From the NCBI GenBank assembly GCA_021414305.1, contig JAIOOS010000017.1, forward strand, positions 186,001-250,000: a stretch of 64,000 nt of DNA. Reading direction: 5' to 3'. The position numbers and the translations under genes are program-made. The DNA comes from Burkholderiales bacterium (GTDB taxonomy: Bacteria > Pseudomonadota > Gammaproteobacteria > Burkholderiales > Burkholderiaceae_C). Below, piece after piece: positions 25,643-34,016 of this stretch. Position 1 is the stretch's first letter, and every line of letters starts with the position of its first letter. Below the pieces are notes generated by a model that made no database searches, had not been told where the DNA came from, and saw nothing but the letters and a program-made list of their open reading frames with translations.

Positions 25643-26041
25643 CTAGCGTGCCGCCAGGCCCCTCGGGCTCGCGCCGGCGGCCGGGCCGCGCAGGCGGGCG
25701 AACAAGCCGTCGCTGATCTCGTCGACCGCGCCGGTCGAGACGCTGCGCAGGCGACCCAGCAGTTCCTTGGCCGCCGGCACGGCCACCGGCGCGCGGCCGC
25801 TGCCGTCGAGGTCGGCGAAGCAGCCGTTGATGGCGAAGAAGATGTTCTCGGCGAAGGTCTGCAGGGCGTTCACCGGACCGGCGAAGTCGCCGATCGGCAG
25901 CAGGCCCATCTCTTCCCGGGTCATGGCCAGCGCCCGTTGCGCCGCGTTCCGGTAAGCCTCGGGCGTCATCGGCTCGAGGTTGCGGTCGGCGCGGTCGAGG
26001 GCGACGACGAGGTCGCGTAGCTGCTTGATCCGGATGTTCAT
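25643..26041 (-). CDS. Hypothetical protein, 132 residues
   Basis: I do not recognise this gene. ATG 26041 is preceded by GGAG at eight bases. The protein is soluble and mostly helical: MNIRIKQLRDLVVALDRADRNLEPM at the start, a TPEAYRNAAQRALAMTREEMG helix and a NALQTFAENIFFAINGCFADLDGSG core. It has no signal peptide and no obvious catalytic motif. It lies convergent with the propeller gene, four bases away. An upstream start at 26134 adds 31 low-complexity residues and has no ribosome site. Confidence 0.6.
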   Translation of the reverse strand: MNIRIKQLRDLVVALDRADRNLEPMTPEAYRNAAQRALAMTREEMGLLPIGDFAGPVNALQTFAENIFFAINGCFADLDGSGRAPVAVPAAKELLGRLRSVSTGAVDEISDGLFARLRGPAAGASPRGLAAR

Positions 26042-26177
26042 CGCGCAATCTCCGTCGGCAAGAGGGAACCCCTTGCTTTCGGCGCTTTGTACGCGGTCTG
26101 GAGCGCTGTCGGCAACGGGTGCTGTATCCCTCACGCAACTCCGGGGCCAGGGGGGCGTGAATTCTTCGCGCCGGAGC

Positions 26178-28046
26178 TCAAAGCCCGTGTTCCGCGACGA
26201 TGTGGAACACCGTCAGCGAGCCGACGAACGACGCCGGCGCCGTCAGCTGCACCAGCGCGCCGCCGCGGCTGCCGAAGCGCTTGACCCAGGAGGTCGCGAG
26301 GCCGTACTCGTTGACGGCGAGAACGACGCTGACCTCGCCCGGCGCGATCGCGCCGGTGCCGACCTGCTGCCCGCGCAGGCCCCAGGCGCGCCCCTCGGCG
26401 GTAGCCGCCGAGACGTGATAGCCACGCTCCTGCTCCAGCGGCGGATAGCGCAGGCCGAGAATGCGCGCGGCGCCGGCCGGGTCGAAGTCGACCAGGTCGC
26501 CGCTGTCCGGCTCGTACTTGAAGCCGACCGGGTTGGCGCCGAGGAAGACGATCCGCCCGCCGGCCTCGAGATAGCGGCGCAGCAGCGCGCTCGCGTCGCC
26601 CGGCGCCAGCAACGCGGGCGGCACCCGGTTGGCGGCGAACACCACGACGCTGCGCCCGCCCTTGTCGACCTGGGCGCTCATGAGCTCGGCGAGCCCCGCA
26701 CGGTCCACGCGGCGGTAGCCCGCGCTCTCGAACGAGCCGCGGATCGCGACATCGACATCGTTGCGGAACCAGGCGAACGCGTCGCCTGCCTGCTTCGGCT
26801 CCCAGTAGACGTAGCGGGCCGGCGGTGGCGGCGGCGGGCCGGCGTCGTCGGCGACATCGAGCGCGTAGAGCGTGCCCTCGTCGGCAGCGGCGTAGACGAC
26901 GCGACCGGCAACCACCGGCGAGGAGAACGCCCGGTCGCCGAGCGGAAAGCGCCAGAGCGCCGCGCCCGAGGTCTTGTCGATCGCGTGCAGGGCGCCGGAG
27001 AAGTCGCTGACGAGGAGCACGCTGCCGGCGATCGCCGGCGAGCCGAACACCGCGCCGCCGGTCGCGAAGCGCCAGCGCTCGGCGCCGCTCTGCAGATCGG
27101 CGGCCTGCACGATCGCGGCGCTGCCGCTGGCGAGGTAGAGCTGGCCGTCTTGCACCGCCGAGGAAAGGATCCACGAGCTGCCGTCGTGCGTCGTCTTCCA
27201 CTTCAGGGCGCCGCTCGCGAGGTCGATGCCGTAGGCGAAGCCGTCGCGTCCGCCGATCGCGACCACGCCGTCGGCGATGGAGGCGGAGCCGAACACCGAG
27301 GTGGTGTCGTTCTCGCGATCGGCGAAGCTGCGCGAGGCGCCCTCGGTCGCGAAGCGCCAGCGCAACGACCCGCTCTGCCGGTCGAGCGCGAGGACGTGGC
27401 CGCTCATCGTGCCGACCACGACCGTGCTGTCGCTCACCGCCGGCGTGGAGCGCACGCGGGAGCCGGCATCGTGGCTCCAGAGCAGGCGGCCGCTGCGCAG
27501 GTCGAAAGCGCGGACGTGGCCGTCACCGCTGCCGACGTAGAGCGCGGCGGCGAAGGCGACCGGCGACGAGGTGTAGAAGTCCCAGTAGTTGCGCGAGTCT
27601 CGATCGCGGCCGAGATCGGCGCCCCAGCGGCGCGCGCCGTCGGCGGCGGCGAGCGCGTGGAGGCGGCCGTCGCGGCTGGTGACGAAGACGGTGCCGTCGA
27701 CCACGCAGGGCGAGGCGCTCACGCCGGAGCCGAGCGCGACGCGCCAGCGCTCCTTGCCGCTCGCCGCGTCGAGCGCGTAGACGGTGCCGTCGGCGCTGCC
27801 GAAGTAGACGCTGCCGGCGGCAACGGCCGGGGTACCGCGGATCGGCGCGCCGGCCGTGAAGCTGAAGCGCACGCCGAGCAGGCGGCGCGGCGCCGGCGCC
27901 TCGTAGACGCCGGCCAGCGCCGGGCCGCCCCTGAACATCGCCGGGGCCGCGGCGGCGGCAAGAGCACCCGCGCCGCTGCCGGCGAGACTGGCGGCGAGCA
28001 CGAGAGACAGGGCGAGCCGCGGAGCGGCTGGAGGCAGTCGATTCAT
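26178..28046 (-). CDS. Secreted PQQ-type beta-propeller protein with C-terminal alpha/beta domain
   Basis: 622 residues with a signal peptide (LALSLVLAASLAGSGAGALA). Residues about 60-400 are repeated PQQ-enzyme/BamB-like blades such as GSVYFGSADGTVYALDAASGKERWR. They contain Trp-docking repeats but no dehydrogenase active-site residues, so a PQQ-binding enzyme is unlikely. A Pro-rich linker (PPPPPPARY) leads to a 200-residue alpha/beta domain with VDKGGRSVVVFAANRVPP and RYLEAGGRIVFLGANPVGF, resembling the GATase1-like or ThuA fold. The protein probably acts in the periplasm or envelope. The gene follows the AraC-type regulator by 30 bases on the same strand. Confidence 0.78.
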   Translation of the reverse strand: MNRLPPAAPRLALSLVLAASLAGSGAGALAAAAAPAMFRGGPALAGVYEAPAPRRLLGVRFSFTAGAPIRGTPAVAAGSVYFGSADGTVYALDAASGKERWRVALGSGVSASPCVVDGTVFVTSRDGRLHALAAADGARRWGADLGRDRDSRNYWDFYTSSPVAFAAALYVGSGDGHVRAFDLRSGRLLWSHDAGSRVRSTPAVSDSTVVVGTMSGHVLALDRQSGSLRWRFATEGASRSFADRENDTTSVFGSASIADGVVAIGGRDGFAYGIDLASGALKWKTTHDGSSWILSSAVQDGQLYLASGSAAIVQAADLQSGAERWRFATGGAVFGSPAIAGSVLLVSDFSGALHAIDKTSGAALWRFPLGDRAFSSPVVAGRVVYAAADEGTLYALDVADDAGPPPPPPARYVYWEPKQAGDAFAWFRNDVDVAIRGSFESAGYRRVDRAGLAELMSAQVDKGGRSVVVFAANRVPPALLAPGDASALLRRYLEAGGRIVFLGANPVGFKYEPDSGDLVDFDPAGAARILGLRYPPLEQERGYHVSAATAEGRAWGLRGQQVGTGAIAPGEVSVVLAVNEYGLATSWVKRFGSRGGALVQLTAPASFVGSLTVFHIVAEHGL

Positions 28047-28076
28047 GGGCTGGACATCCGCGAAGCCGCGGCATGT

Positions 28077-29027
28077 TCAGCGATCGATCGCCGCCTCGCA
28101 ATGCACATCCGCACCGGCGCTTGCACTTTTGTGCCGGGCGCGAAAGCCTCCCGGGGGAAGGCCGGTGCGGCGCCGGAAGAAGCGGCTGAAGTAGGCGGCG
28201 TCGGAAAAGTTCAGCCGCTCGGCGATGGCGGCGGCGGAGAGATCGGTCTGCAGCAGCAGCCGCTGCGCGGCGAGCAGGACGTGCGCGTGGATCAGCTCGC
28301 CCGCGCTGCGCCCGAAGGCGATGCGCAGGCTCCGGTTCAGCGCCCGCGCGCTCGTGCCGAGACGCTCGGCGTGACCGGCGACGCCGTCGCCCATGCGGGC
28401 GTCGGCCGCGAGCTGCTCGGCGAAGCGCGTGGCGAGCGACGCCGGTTCGGCCGCGCCACGCTCGGCCGGCGCGGGGCTCGCCCGCTGCAGCAGCGTGAGC
28501 AGTCGGTACATGTCGGCGCGCAGCAGGTGGCTGCTGTCGCTGCGCGGCGCGCCGAGCTCGGCCGCCATGGTGCCGACGAGCTCGAGCAAGGCGTCGAAGC
28601 GCCGCCGCGGCAGGGCGATCGCGCGGTCGGCCGGGGGCCGGCTCAGCGCCGCCATCCTGCCGGTGAAGCACGGGTCGGCGAAGAAGGCATCGAGGAAATC
28701 GGCCTCGAAGAAGGCGAGCCAGCCCTGCAGATGCGCGCGCTCCAGGCGCCAGCGGCGGGTCTCGTGCGGGCGGGTGACGAGCACCGTTCCCGGCGCGACT
28801 TCGGCCGCGGCGCCGTCGAGCTCGAGGCGGCCGCGCCCGGCGGTGACGAACGCGATCTCGTAGAAGCCGAGCCGGTGCGGCAGCGGCCCGGTGATGAAGC
28901 CGGGAATCGAGGCGACGCTGCAGGCGTCGACGAGCAGCGGCATCCCGTACTTGTGCCGGTCGAAGGCGATGCGGCGCAGGCCTTCGCCGGGCGAAAGCGA
29001 CAAGGCATCGACGCTGAGCCTCGACAT
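28077..29027 (-). CDS. AraC-family transcriptional regulator
   Basis: 316 residues from ATG 29027, which has GGGAGA upstream. The N-terminal cupin-like effector domain (about 1-150) includes GRGRLELDGAAAEVAPGTVLVTRP. The C-terminal double helix-turn-helix has LGTSARALNRSLRIAFGRSAGELI and the signature LSAAAIAERLNFSDAAYFSRFFRRRTGLPPGGFR. Linkage to the downstream PQQ-propeller gene suggests that this is its target. The effector is unknown. Confidence 0.9.
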   Translation of the reverse strand: MSRLSVDALSLSPGEGLRRIAFDRHKYGMPLLVDACSVASIPGFITGPLPHRLGFYEIAFVTAGRGRLELDGAAAEVAPGTVLVTRPHETRRWRLERAHLQGWLAFFEADFLDAFFADPCFTGRMAALSRPPADRAIALPRRRFDALLELVGTMAAELGAPRSDSSHLLRADMYRLLTLLQRASPAPAERGAAEPASLATRFAEQLAADARMGDGVAGHAERLGTSARALNRSLRIAFGRSAGELIHAHVLLAAQRLLLQTDLSAAAIAERLNFSDAAYFSRFFRRRTGLPPGGFRARHKSASAGADVHCEAAIDR

Positions 29028-29164
29028 CCGGCGATCTCCCGAAGCGCATGCCAGCGGGCGGCCGGCGTGGACCACGATAGCGCGAAGAGGCCGCACCGCG
29101 CGGGGGATGGCGCCGGCCCGGGCGCCGTGCTACATCTGCACTCCCAAAAAAAGGAGGCGACGAC

Positions 29165-29773
29165 ATGGGCATTTCGGCAATCCGGGGCGCGGTCAGCGAC
29201 AAGAGCTACACCGTGGTCGGCACGACGCTGGAAGAGATCGACAAGGATATCGAGAAGAAGGGTCCGCCCGACCCGAACGAGAGCAAGAGGTACTCGGGCT
29301 CCTGCCGCGGCAAGGTCGAGGTGGCGATCAAGGAATCGGACATCGAGCACGAGGTCAAGTCGGCCGGCGGCAGTTTCACCGCCACCGCCACGCTGAAGAG
29401 CGGCAGCGTCACCAGCACGGCGGTGATCACCGTGCCCAAGCTGGCGAGCGACAAGGACCTCAGCGACGCCGCGAAGAAGGAATGGAGGCGCTTCCTGGTG
29501 TTCGTCGGCGTGCACGAGCGCGGCCACGCCGACTCCTACTACCAGGTGGCCTGCGACGTGGGCAAGGACCTCAACTCGATGAGCGGCACCGGCACCGGCA
29601 AGAGCGAGAAGGACGCCAAGATCGCGGCCACCAAGGCGCTCTATGCGCAGATCGTCAAGAAGTACGGCGGCGCGGCGATGGACGACCTGGTCAAGGCCGA
29701 CGCCAAGGCCTACGACTCGAAGACCAAGCACGGCGAATCGCAGGGCGCCGTGCTCAAGACCAGCATCAAGTAG
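29165..29773 (+). CDS. DUF922 family predicted Zn-dependent protease-like protein
   Basis: 202 residues with very strong ribosome site AAAAGGAGG. DUF922 pattern: YTVVGTTLEEIDKDI at the start and the zinc motif HERGH at residues 117-121 (context VGVHERGHADSYYQ). The family is predicted to be metallopeptidases, usually exported. Here no signal peptide is visible at the N-terminus (MGISAIRGAV), so this copy may be cytoplasmic or use another export route. It is Lys-rich and less GC-biased than its neighbours. Activity is not demonstrated for the family. Confidence 0.82.
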   Translation: MGISAIRGAVSDKSYTVVGTTLEEIDKDIEKKGPPDPNESKRYSGSCRGKVEVAIKESDIEHEVKSAGGSFTATATLKSGSVTSTAVITVPKLASDKDLSDAAKKEWRRFLVFVGVHERGHADSYYQVACDVGKDLNSMSGTGTGKSEKDAKIAATKALYAQIVKKYGGAAMDDLVKADAKAYDSKTKHGESQGAVLKTSIK

Positions 29774-29869
29774 CCGCCCGGGGCCGCCTGCGGACGGCCC
29801 CTGGAGGGCGAGCAGCGAGCGGCTAGCATGGGCTCCGAGAGCGCGAAGACGCGCGCACCTGGAGACACC

Positions 29870-30691
29870 ATGACGATTTCCCCACTCCTCCGCCGGGCCG
29901 CGGGCGCGCTGTGCGTGCCGCTCATGCTCTCGCTCGCCGGCGCCGCCGTGGCCCAGACCAAGCCCGCGCGCAGCGACGTCGGCGCCGATGCCGGCACGGC
30001 CATCCTCTGGGTCGGCAACAGCTTCTTCTATTACAACAACAGCATGCACGGCCACTACAGCGACCTGGTTCGCTCGGGCGAGCCGGGCGCGCCGAACCGG
30101 GGCACCTCGGTGACGATCAGCGGCTCGGGCCTCGACTGGCACGACATCGCCACCTACCTGCAGCCCGACGGCATCGGCAAGTACTCGTTCGTGCCCGGCA
30201 ACAAGATCGTGTTCAACAAGCCCGGCCGGCAGTTCGACACCGTGATCATGATGGACTGCAGCCAGTGCCCGATCCATCCGCAACTCGACGCCGCCTTCCA
30301 CGAGACCGTGAAGAAGGACGCCGCGATCGTCACGAAGTACGGCGCCCGGCCGGTGCTGTTCATGTCGTGGGCCTACAAGGACGCACCGGAGATGACGGGG
30401 CAGCTCGCCGAGCAGTACACGATCGCCGGCAACGCCAACGACGCGCTCGTCATTCCCGCCGGTTTAGCCTACGCCAAGGCGATCGCGCGGCGCCCCGAGC
30501 TCGAGCTCTACCAGCCCGACAAGCGCCACCCGACGCTCGCCGGCACCTATCTCGCCGCATGCACGACCTACGCGACGCTTCGCAAGAAGTCGCCGGTCGG
30601 CAACAAGTACACCGCCGGGCTCGACCCGGAGCTCGCGACCTTCCTGCAGACGGTGGCGGCGGACACGGTGAAGGAGTACTTCAGCCGCTGA
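29870..30691 (+). CDS. Secreted SGNH-hydrolase-like protein (DUF4886 type)
   Basis: 273 residues from ATG 29870 (GGAG upstream), with a signal peptide ending near AGAAVAQ. The block-I equivalent is ILWVGNSFFYYNNSMH, where Gly-Asn-Ser replaces the usual GDS. The C-terminal QPDKRHPTLAGTYLAACTTYA carries the Asp/His pair (D..HP) of SGNH enzymes. It is probably a periplasmic esterase or deacetylase of unknown substrate. An upstream in-frame ATG at 29828 would disrupt the signal peptide. It stands alone on its strand, about 100 bases after the DUF922 gene. Confidence 0.8.
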   Translation: MTISPLLRRAAGALCVPLMLSLAGAAVAQTKPARSDVGADAGTAILWVGNSFFYYNNSMHGHYSDLVRSGEPGAPNRGTSVTISGSGLDWHDIATYLQPDGIGKYSFVPGNKIVFNKPGRQFDTVIMMDCSQCPIHPQLDAAFHETVKKDAAIVTKYGARPVLFMSWAYKDAPEMTGQLAEQYTIAGNANDALVIPAGLAYAKAIARRPELELYQPDKRHPTLAGTYLAACTTYATLRKKSPVGNKYTAGLDPELATFLQTVAADTVKEYFSR

Positions 30692-30786
30692 TCGCGTTCG
30701 ATTGAACTCGCGGCGACTTGGGGGGATCGAATCGGAGTTCGCAGGTTTGATTGGTAGAGTCCGAGCGAATCCGAAAGGACCCGCAG

Positions 30787-31401
30787 TTGGATCCAGTGGC
30801 CTTTCTCACCGACCCGGTGGTGGCGCCGTTCGCCGGCGCGCTTGCCGTGATGGCGCTCTTTTTCGTGCTCGAGCTGCTGCTCACGCTGCTTGCCGGCACC
30901 GGGCTCGCCCACCTGCTCGGCTCGCTCGCCGAGTCGCACTGGCTGCCCGACGCCTCGCTCGTCAACTGGCTGCTGCTCAAGGAAACGCCGTTGATGATGG
31001 TGCTGATGGCGGCGATCGGCGGCTTCGGCCTCGCCGGCACCGGCTACCAGCTCATCGCCCTCACCGCCAGCGGCCATCTCGCGCCGGTGCTCGACGCCTC
31101 GATCTTCGCGACGATCTGCGCCGTGTTCTCGGTGCGCGGCCTGGGCATGATCTTTCGCAAGCTCAACCTGGTGAGCACCACCGCGCTCGAGCCGCAGGAG
31201 TTCCTGGGCAACGTCGCCACGGTGAGCAGCCCCGAGGCGCGCAAGGGCTACGCGGCGAGCGCCAAGTTCACTGACCGGCATGGCTACGTCCATCTGCTGA
31301 TGGTCGAGCCGAGCACGAGCGAGGAGGTCTTCGTCGAAGGCGACCGCGTCGTGCTCTGCGAGCGGGCTTCGGCCTCGCTCTTCCGGGCGCGAAAGGCCTG
31401 A
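30787..31401 (+). CDS. yqiJ: YqiJ-like OB-fold membrane protein
   Basis: 204 residues from TTG 30787 (AAAGGA eight bases upstream; ATG 30751 is in frame but has no ribosome site). There are three or four membrane helices in the first 130 residues, then a cytoplasmic OB-fold (about 135-204) with EFLGNVATVSSPEARKGYAASAKFTDRHGYVHLLMVEP. It matches the E. coli YqiJ layout. It belongs to the NfeD-like partners of flotillins, and the flotillin gene yqiK follows 47 bases later, as in E. coli. Confidence 0.85.
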   Translation: MDPVAFLTDPVVAPFAGALAVMALFFVLELLLTLLAGTGLAHLLGSLAESHWLPDASLVNWLLLKETPLMMVLMAAIGGFGLAGTGYQLIALTASGHLAPVLDASIFATICAVFSVRGLGMIFRKLNLVSTTALEPQEFLGNVATVSSPEARKGYAASAKFTDRHGYVHLLMVEPSTSEEVFVEGDRVVLCERASASLFRARKA

Positions 31402-31448
31402 CGGCCGAACCCCGCCCACTTCGCGTTTCCAACCCGCAGGGACCTTTC

Positions 31449-33155
31449 ATGGAAGCACTCCTCACCTCCGCAGGCCTGATCCTCGGTGGCGTTCTTCTCG
31501 TCGCGCTGCTCGGCATCATCGGCCTGAAGTTCTACACGCTGTCGAGCAAGGAGCGCGCTTTCGCCCGCACCGGCGCGGGCAGCCAGAAGGTGGTGCTGAA
31601 CGGCGGCGCCTTCGTCATTCCCGGCATCCACGAGATCGTCATCGTCAACATGAAGACGCTGCGCCTCGAGGTCGACAAGTCCGGCAAGGAATCGCTGATC
31701 ACCAAGGACCGCCTGCGCGTCGACGTGCGGGTCGAGTTCTACGTGCGGGTCAAGGCCGACGCCGAGGCCGTTGCCAAGGCGGCGCAGACGCTCGGCGTGC
31801 TGACGCGCGACCCGCAGGCGCTGAAGGCGCAGGTCGAGGCCAAGTTCGTCGACGCGTTGCGCGCGGTGGCGGTGAAGATGACGATGTACGACCTGAACGC
31901 GCTGCGCGCCGAGTTCGTGCAGCAGGTGCGCCAAGTGGTGGCCGAGGACATCGCCCAGAACGGCCTAGAGCTCGAGAGCGTGTCGCTGACCTCGCTCAAC
32001 CAGACCAAGAAGGAGTTCTTCGATCCCACCAACGCCTTCGATGCCGAGGGCCTGCTGGCGCTGACGCGCGAGACCGAGGCGCGGCGCAAGTCGGTGAACG
32101 ACATCGAGCAGGACACCAAGGTGCAGATCGAGACCAAGAACCTCGACGCCACCCGCCAGCAGCAGTCGCTGCGCCGCCAGACCGAGGAGGTCAAGCTGCA
32201 GACCAACCAGGAGATCGCGACCCTCACCGCCAACCAGGAGGCGGCGGTCGCGGCCAACCAGGCGGCGGCGCGGCAGCAGGCCGAGAGCGCGACGATCGAG
32301 GCGAACCGGGCGATCGAGACCAACCGGATCGAGGCGCAGCGCGTCACCAAGGAGGCGATCGTCCAGGCCAACGCCGCGGTCACGATCCGCGGCCAGGAGC
32401 AGGACGTGCGCGTGGCCGTGAAGTCGAAGGACGTGGCCGCCGCCGAGGCCGAGGCCGACGCCGCCAAGGCGCTCGCCGTCGCGGCGCGCGAGGCGGTGGA
32501 AACCGCGCGCCAGGTCGAGGTGGCCAATCGCGGCAAGGCGGTGACGCTGGTCAAGGCCGAGGAGAAGGCGCGCGAGGCGTCGATCGGCATCGTGGTCGCG
32601 GCCGAAGCGGAGAAGCAGGCCGCCGGCAACAAGGCCGAGGCGATGCGCGTCGAGGCGACCGGCGAGCGCGACGCGGCGGTGCTGCGCGCCGCCGGCACGG
32701 TGGCCGAAGGCACGGCCGAGGCCGAAGCGCTGAGCAAGAAGAACCAGGCGCAGAACGAGCTCTCGCCGGCGGTGATCGCACAGCAGGTGCGACTCGCGGT
32801 GCTCGCCGCCTTGCCCGGGATCGTCGAGCAGAGCGTCAAGCCGCTGATGAACATCGAGTCGATCCGCATCGCCGAGATCGGCGGCCTGGGCACCGGCGGG
32901 CAGGGCGAAGGCAACGGCGCCAACAGCGTGGCCTTGAACGGCAGCGGCGGCGGGCTCTCCGACCAGGTCGTGGCGAGCGCGCTGCGCTACCGCACGGCGG
33001 CGCCGATGGTCGATTCGCTGCTGCGCGAGGTGGGCCTCGGCGGCGGCGGCGACCTGGCGCAGATGCTCAACGGCGTGGCCAGCCTCGGACATGCCGCGCC
33101 GGACAACCCGCAGTTGCCGACCGCGACCCCGGGCCGCGAGTCGACGCCGTCCTGA
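31449..33155 (+). CDS. yqiK: YqiK-like flotillin (SPFH protein)
   Basis: 568 residues. One N-terminal membrane helix (LILGGVLLVALLGIIGLKF), an SPFH/band 7 domain (about 40-200, RLRVDVRVEFYVRVKADAEAV), a long Ala/Glu/Lys/Gln-rich coiled coil (about 210-430) with flotillin-type EA repeats (EARRKSVNDIEQDTK, AAEAEKQAAGNKAEA), and a Gly-rich C-terminus. Flotillins organise membrane microdomains as oligomeric scaffolds. The adjacent yqiJ partner supports the identity. A Rid-family gene follows with a 16-base gap, suggesting one transcript. Confidence 0.92.
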   Translation: MEALLTSAGLILGGVLLVALLGIIGLKFYTLSSKERAFARTGAGSQKVVLNGGAFVIPGIHEIVIVNMKTLRLEVDKSGKESLITKDRLRVDVRVEFYVRVKADAEAVAKAAQTLGVLTRDPQALKAQVEAKFVDALRAVAVKMTMYDLNALRAEFVQQVRQVVAEDIAQNGLELESVSLTSLNQTKKEFFDPTNAFDAEGLLALTRETEARRKSVNDIEQDTKVQIETKNLDATRQQQSLRRQTEEVKLQTNQEIATLTANQEAAVAANQAAARQQAESATIEANRAIETNRIEAQRVTKEAIVQANAAVTIRGQEQDVRVAVKSKDVAAAEAEADAAKALAVAAREAVETARQVEVANRGKAVTLVKAEEKAREASIGIVVAAEAEKQAAGNKAEAMRVEATGERDAAVLRAAGTVAEGTAEAEALSKKNQAQNELSPAVIAQQVRLAVLAALPGIVEQSVKPLMNIESIRIAEIGGLGTGGQGEGNGANSVALNGSGGGLSDQVVASALRYRTAAPMVDSLLREVGLGGGGDLAQMLNGVASLGHAAPDNPQLPTATPGRESTPS

Positions 33156-33171
33156 AGCGAAGGAGCTCGCC

Positions 33172-33657
33172 ATGGCCCGCATCGAAGCGGAGCTTTCCGC
33201 ATTGGGTCTCGTGCTGCCGGCGCCGCTGCAGGCGCCGCCCGGCGTGGTGCTGCCGTTCGCGATGGTGCGCATCGTCGGCACCCGGGCGATCGTCTCGGGG
33301 CACGGCCCGCTGAACGCAGACGGCTCGCTCGCCCAGCCGCTCGGCAAGGTCGGCAGCGACCTGAGCGTCGAGCAGGGCTACGCGGCCGCGAAGCTGACCG
33401 CGCTCGCCATCCTCGCCAGCCTGCAGCGCGCGCTCGGCGACCTCGACCGCATCGCCGCCTGGACTCGGGTGTTCGGCATGGTGAACTCGGCCCCCGGATT
33501 CATCCGCCAGCCGGCCGTCATCAACGGCTTCAGCGAGCTGGTGCTCGAGTTGTTCGGCCCGCAGGTCGGCGCGCATGCGCGCAGCGCGGTCGGCTTGTTC
33601 GAGCTGCCGTTCAGCATTCCGGTCGAGATCGAGGCGGAGGTCGAGATCGCCGCCTGA
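33172..33657 (+). CDS. RidA/YjgF/Rid family protein
   Basis: 161 residues from ATG 33172, with AAGGAG at a good distance. Typical Rid order: MVRIVGTRAIVSGHGP, LGKVGSDLSVEQGYAAAKLTAL, DLDRIAAWTRVFGMVN, INGFSELVLELFG and ARSAVGLFELPFSIPVEIEAE. The catalytic Arg of RidA enamine deaminases is not clearly conserved (ARSAVGLFELP at the usual site), which places it in one of the Rid subfamilies without proven deaminase activity. It is probably a cytoplasmic trimer. Link to the flotillin pair is by position only. Confidence 0.85.
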   Translation: MARIEAELSALGLVLPAPLQAPPGVVLPFAMVRIVGTRAIVSGHGPLNADGSLAQPLGKVGSDLSVEQGYAAAKLTALAILASLQRALGDLDRIAAWTRVFGMVNSAPGFIRQPAVINGFSELVLELFGPQVGAHARSAVGLFELPFSIPVEIEAEVEIAA

Positions 33658-33689
33658 CACGCTCGCCGACGCCGTTTCGCGCCGCGAGC

Positions 33690-33935
33690 TCAGTCCTTGC
33701 GGCCGAGCTCGCGCCAGCTCGTTTCCGCGATCTCCACGCCGTGCTTCTTCGCCGCCGCCCTGATGCGCTTCCAGGCCGCGTCGCGTTCGGCGTCGCTCAC
33801 GTCCTTCACCTGATTGAACCGGGCGATGGCGTTGCGCACGTGCGCAGCGTTCTCGAGCGGCTCCTTGCGTTGCTCGGGAAAGGCGAACGTGCCTTGCGCG
33901 AGCTTGTTGCGCGCGGCGGCTTTCAGTGCGGTCAT
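33690..33935 (-). CDS. DUF6582-type small protein
   Basis: 81 residues, ATG 33935 with GGAGAC upstream. Highly characteristic sequence: FAFPEQRKEPLENAAHVRNAIARFNQVKDVSDAERDAAWKRI. It is a soluble basic helical protein, common in bacteria and in phage-encoded contexts, sometimes at the C-terminus of larger proteins. Function unknown. It is convergent with the Rid gene. Confidence 0.8.
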   Translation of the reverse strand: MTALKAAARNKLAQGTFAFPEQRKEPLENAAHVRNAIARFNQVKDVSDAERDAAWKRIRAAAKKHGVEIAETSWRELGRKD

Positions 33936-34016
33936 GACGTCTCCAGTTCGGAAATCCGACAGGCGCGCGCGGCAAGGCGCGTTCCCGCAGGCGGCCGGTC
34001 GTGAGACCATTTCGCC

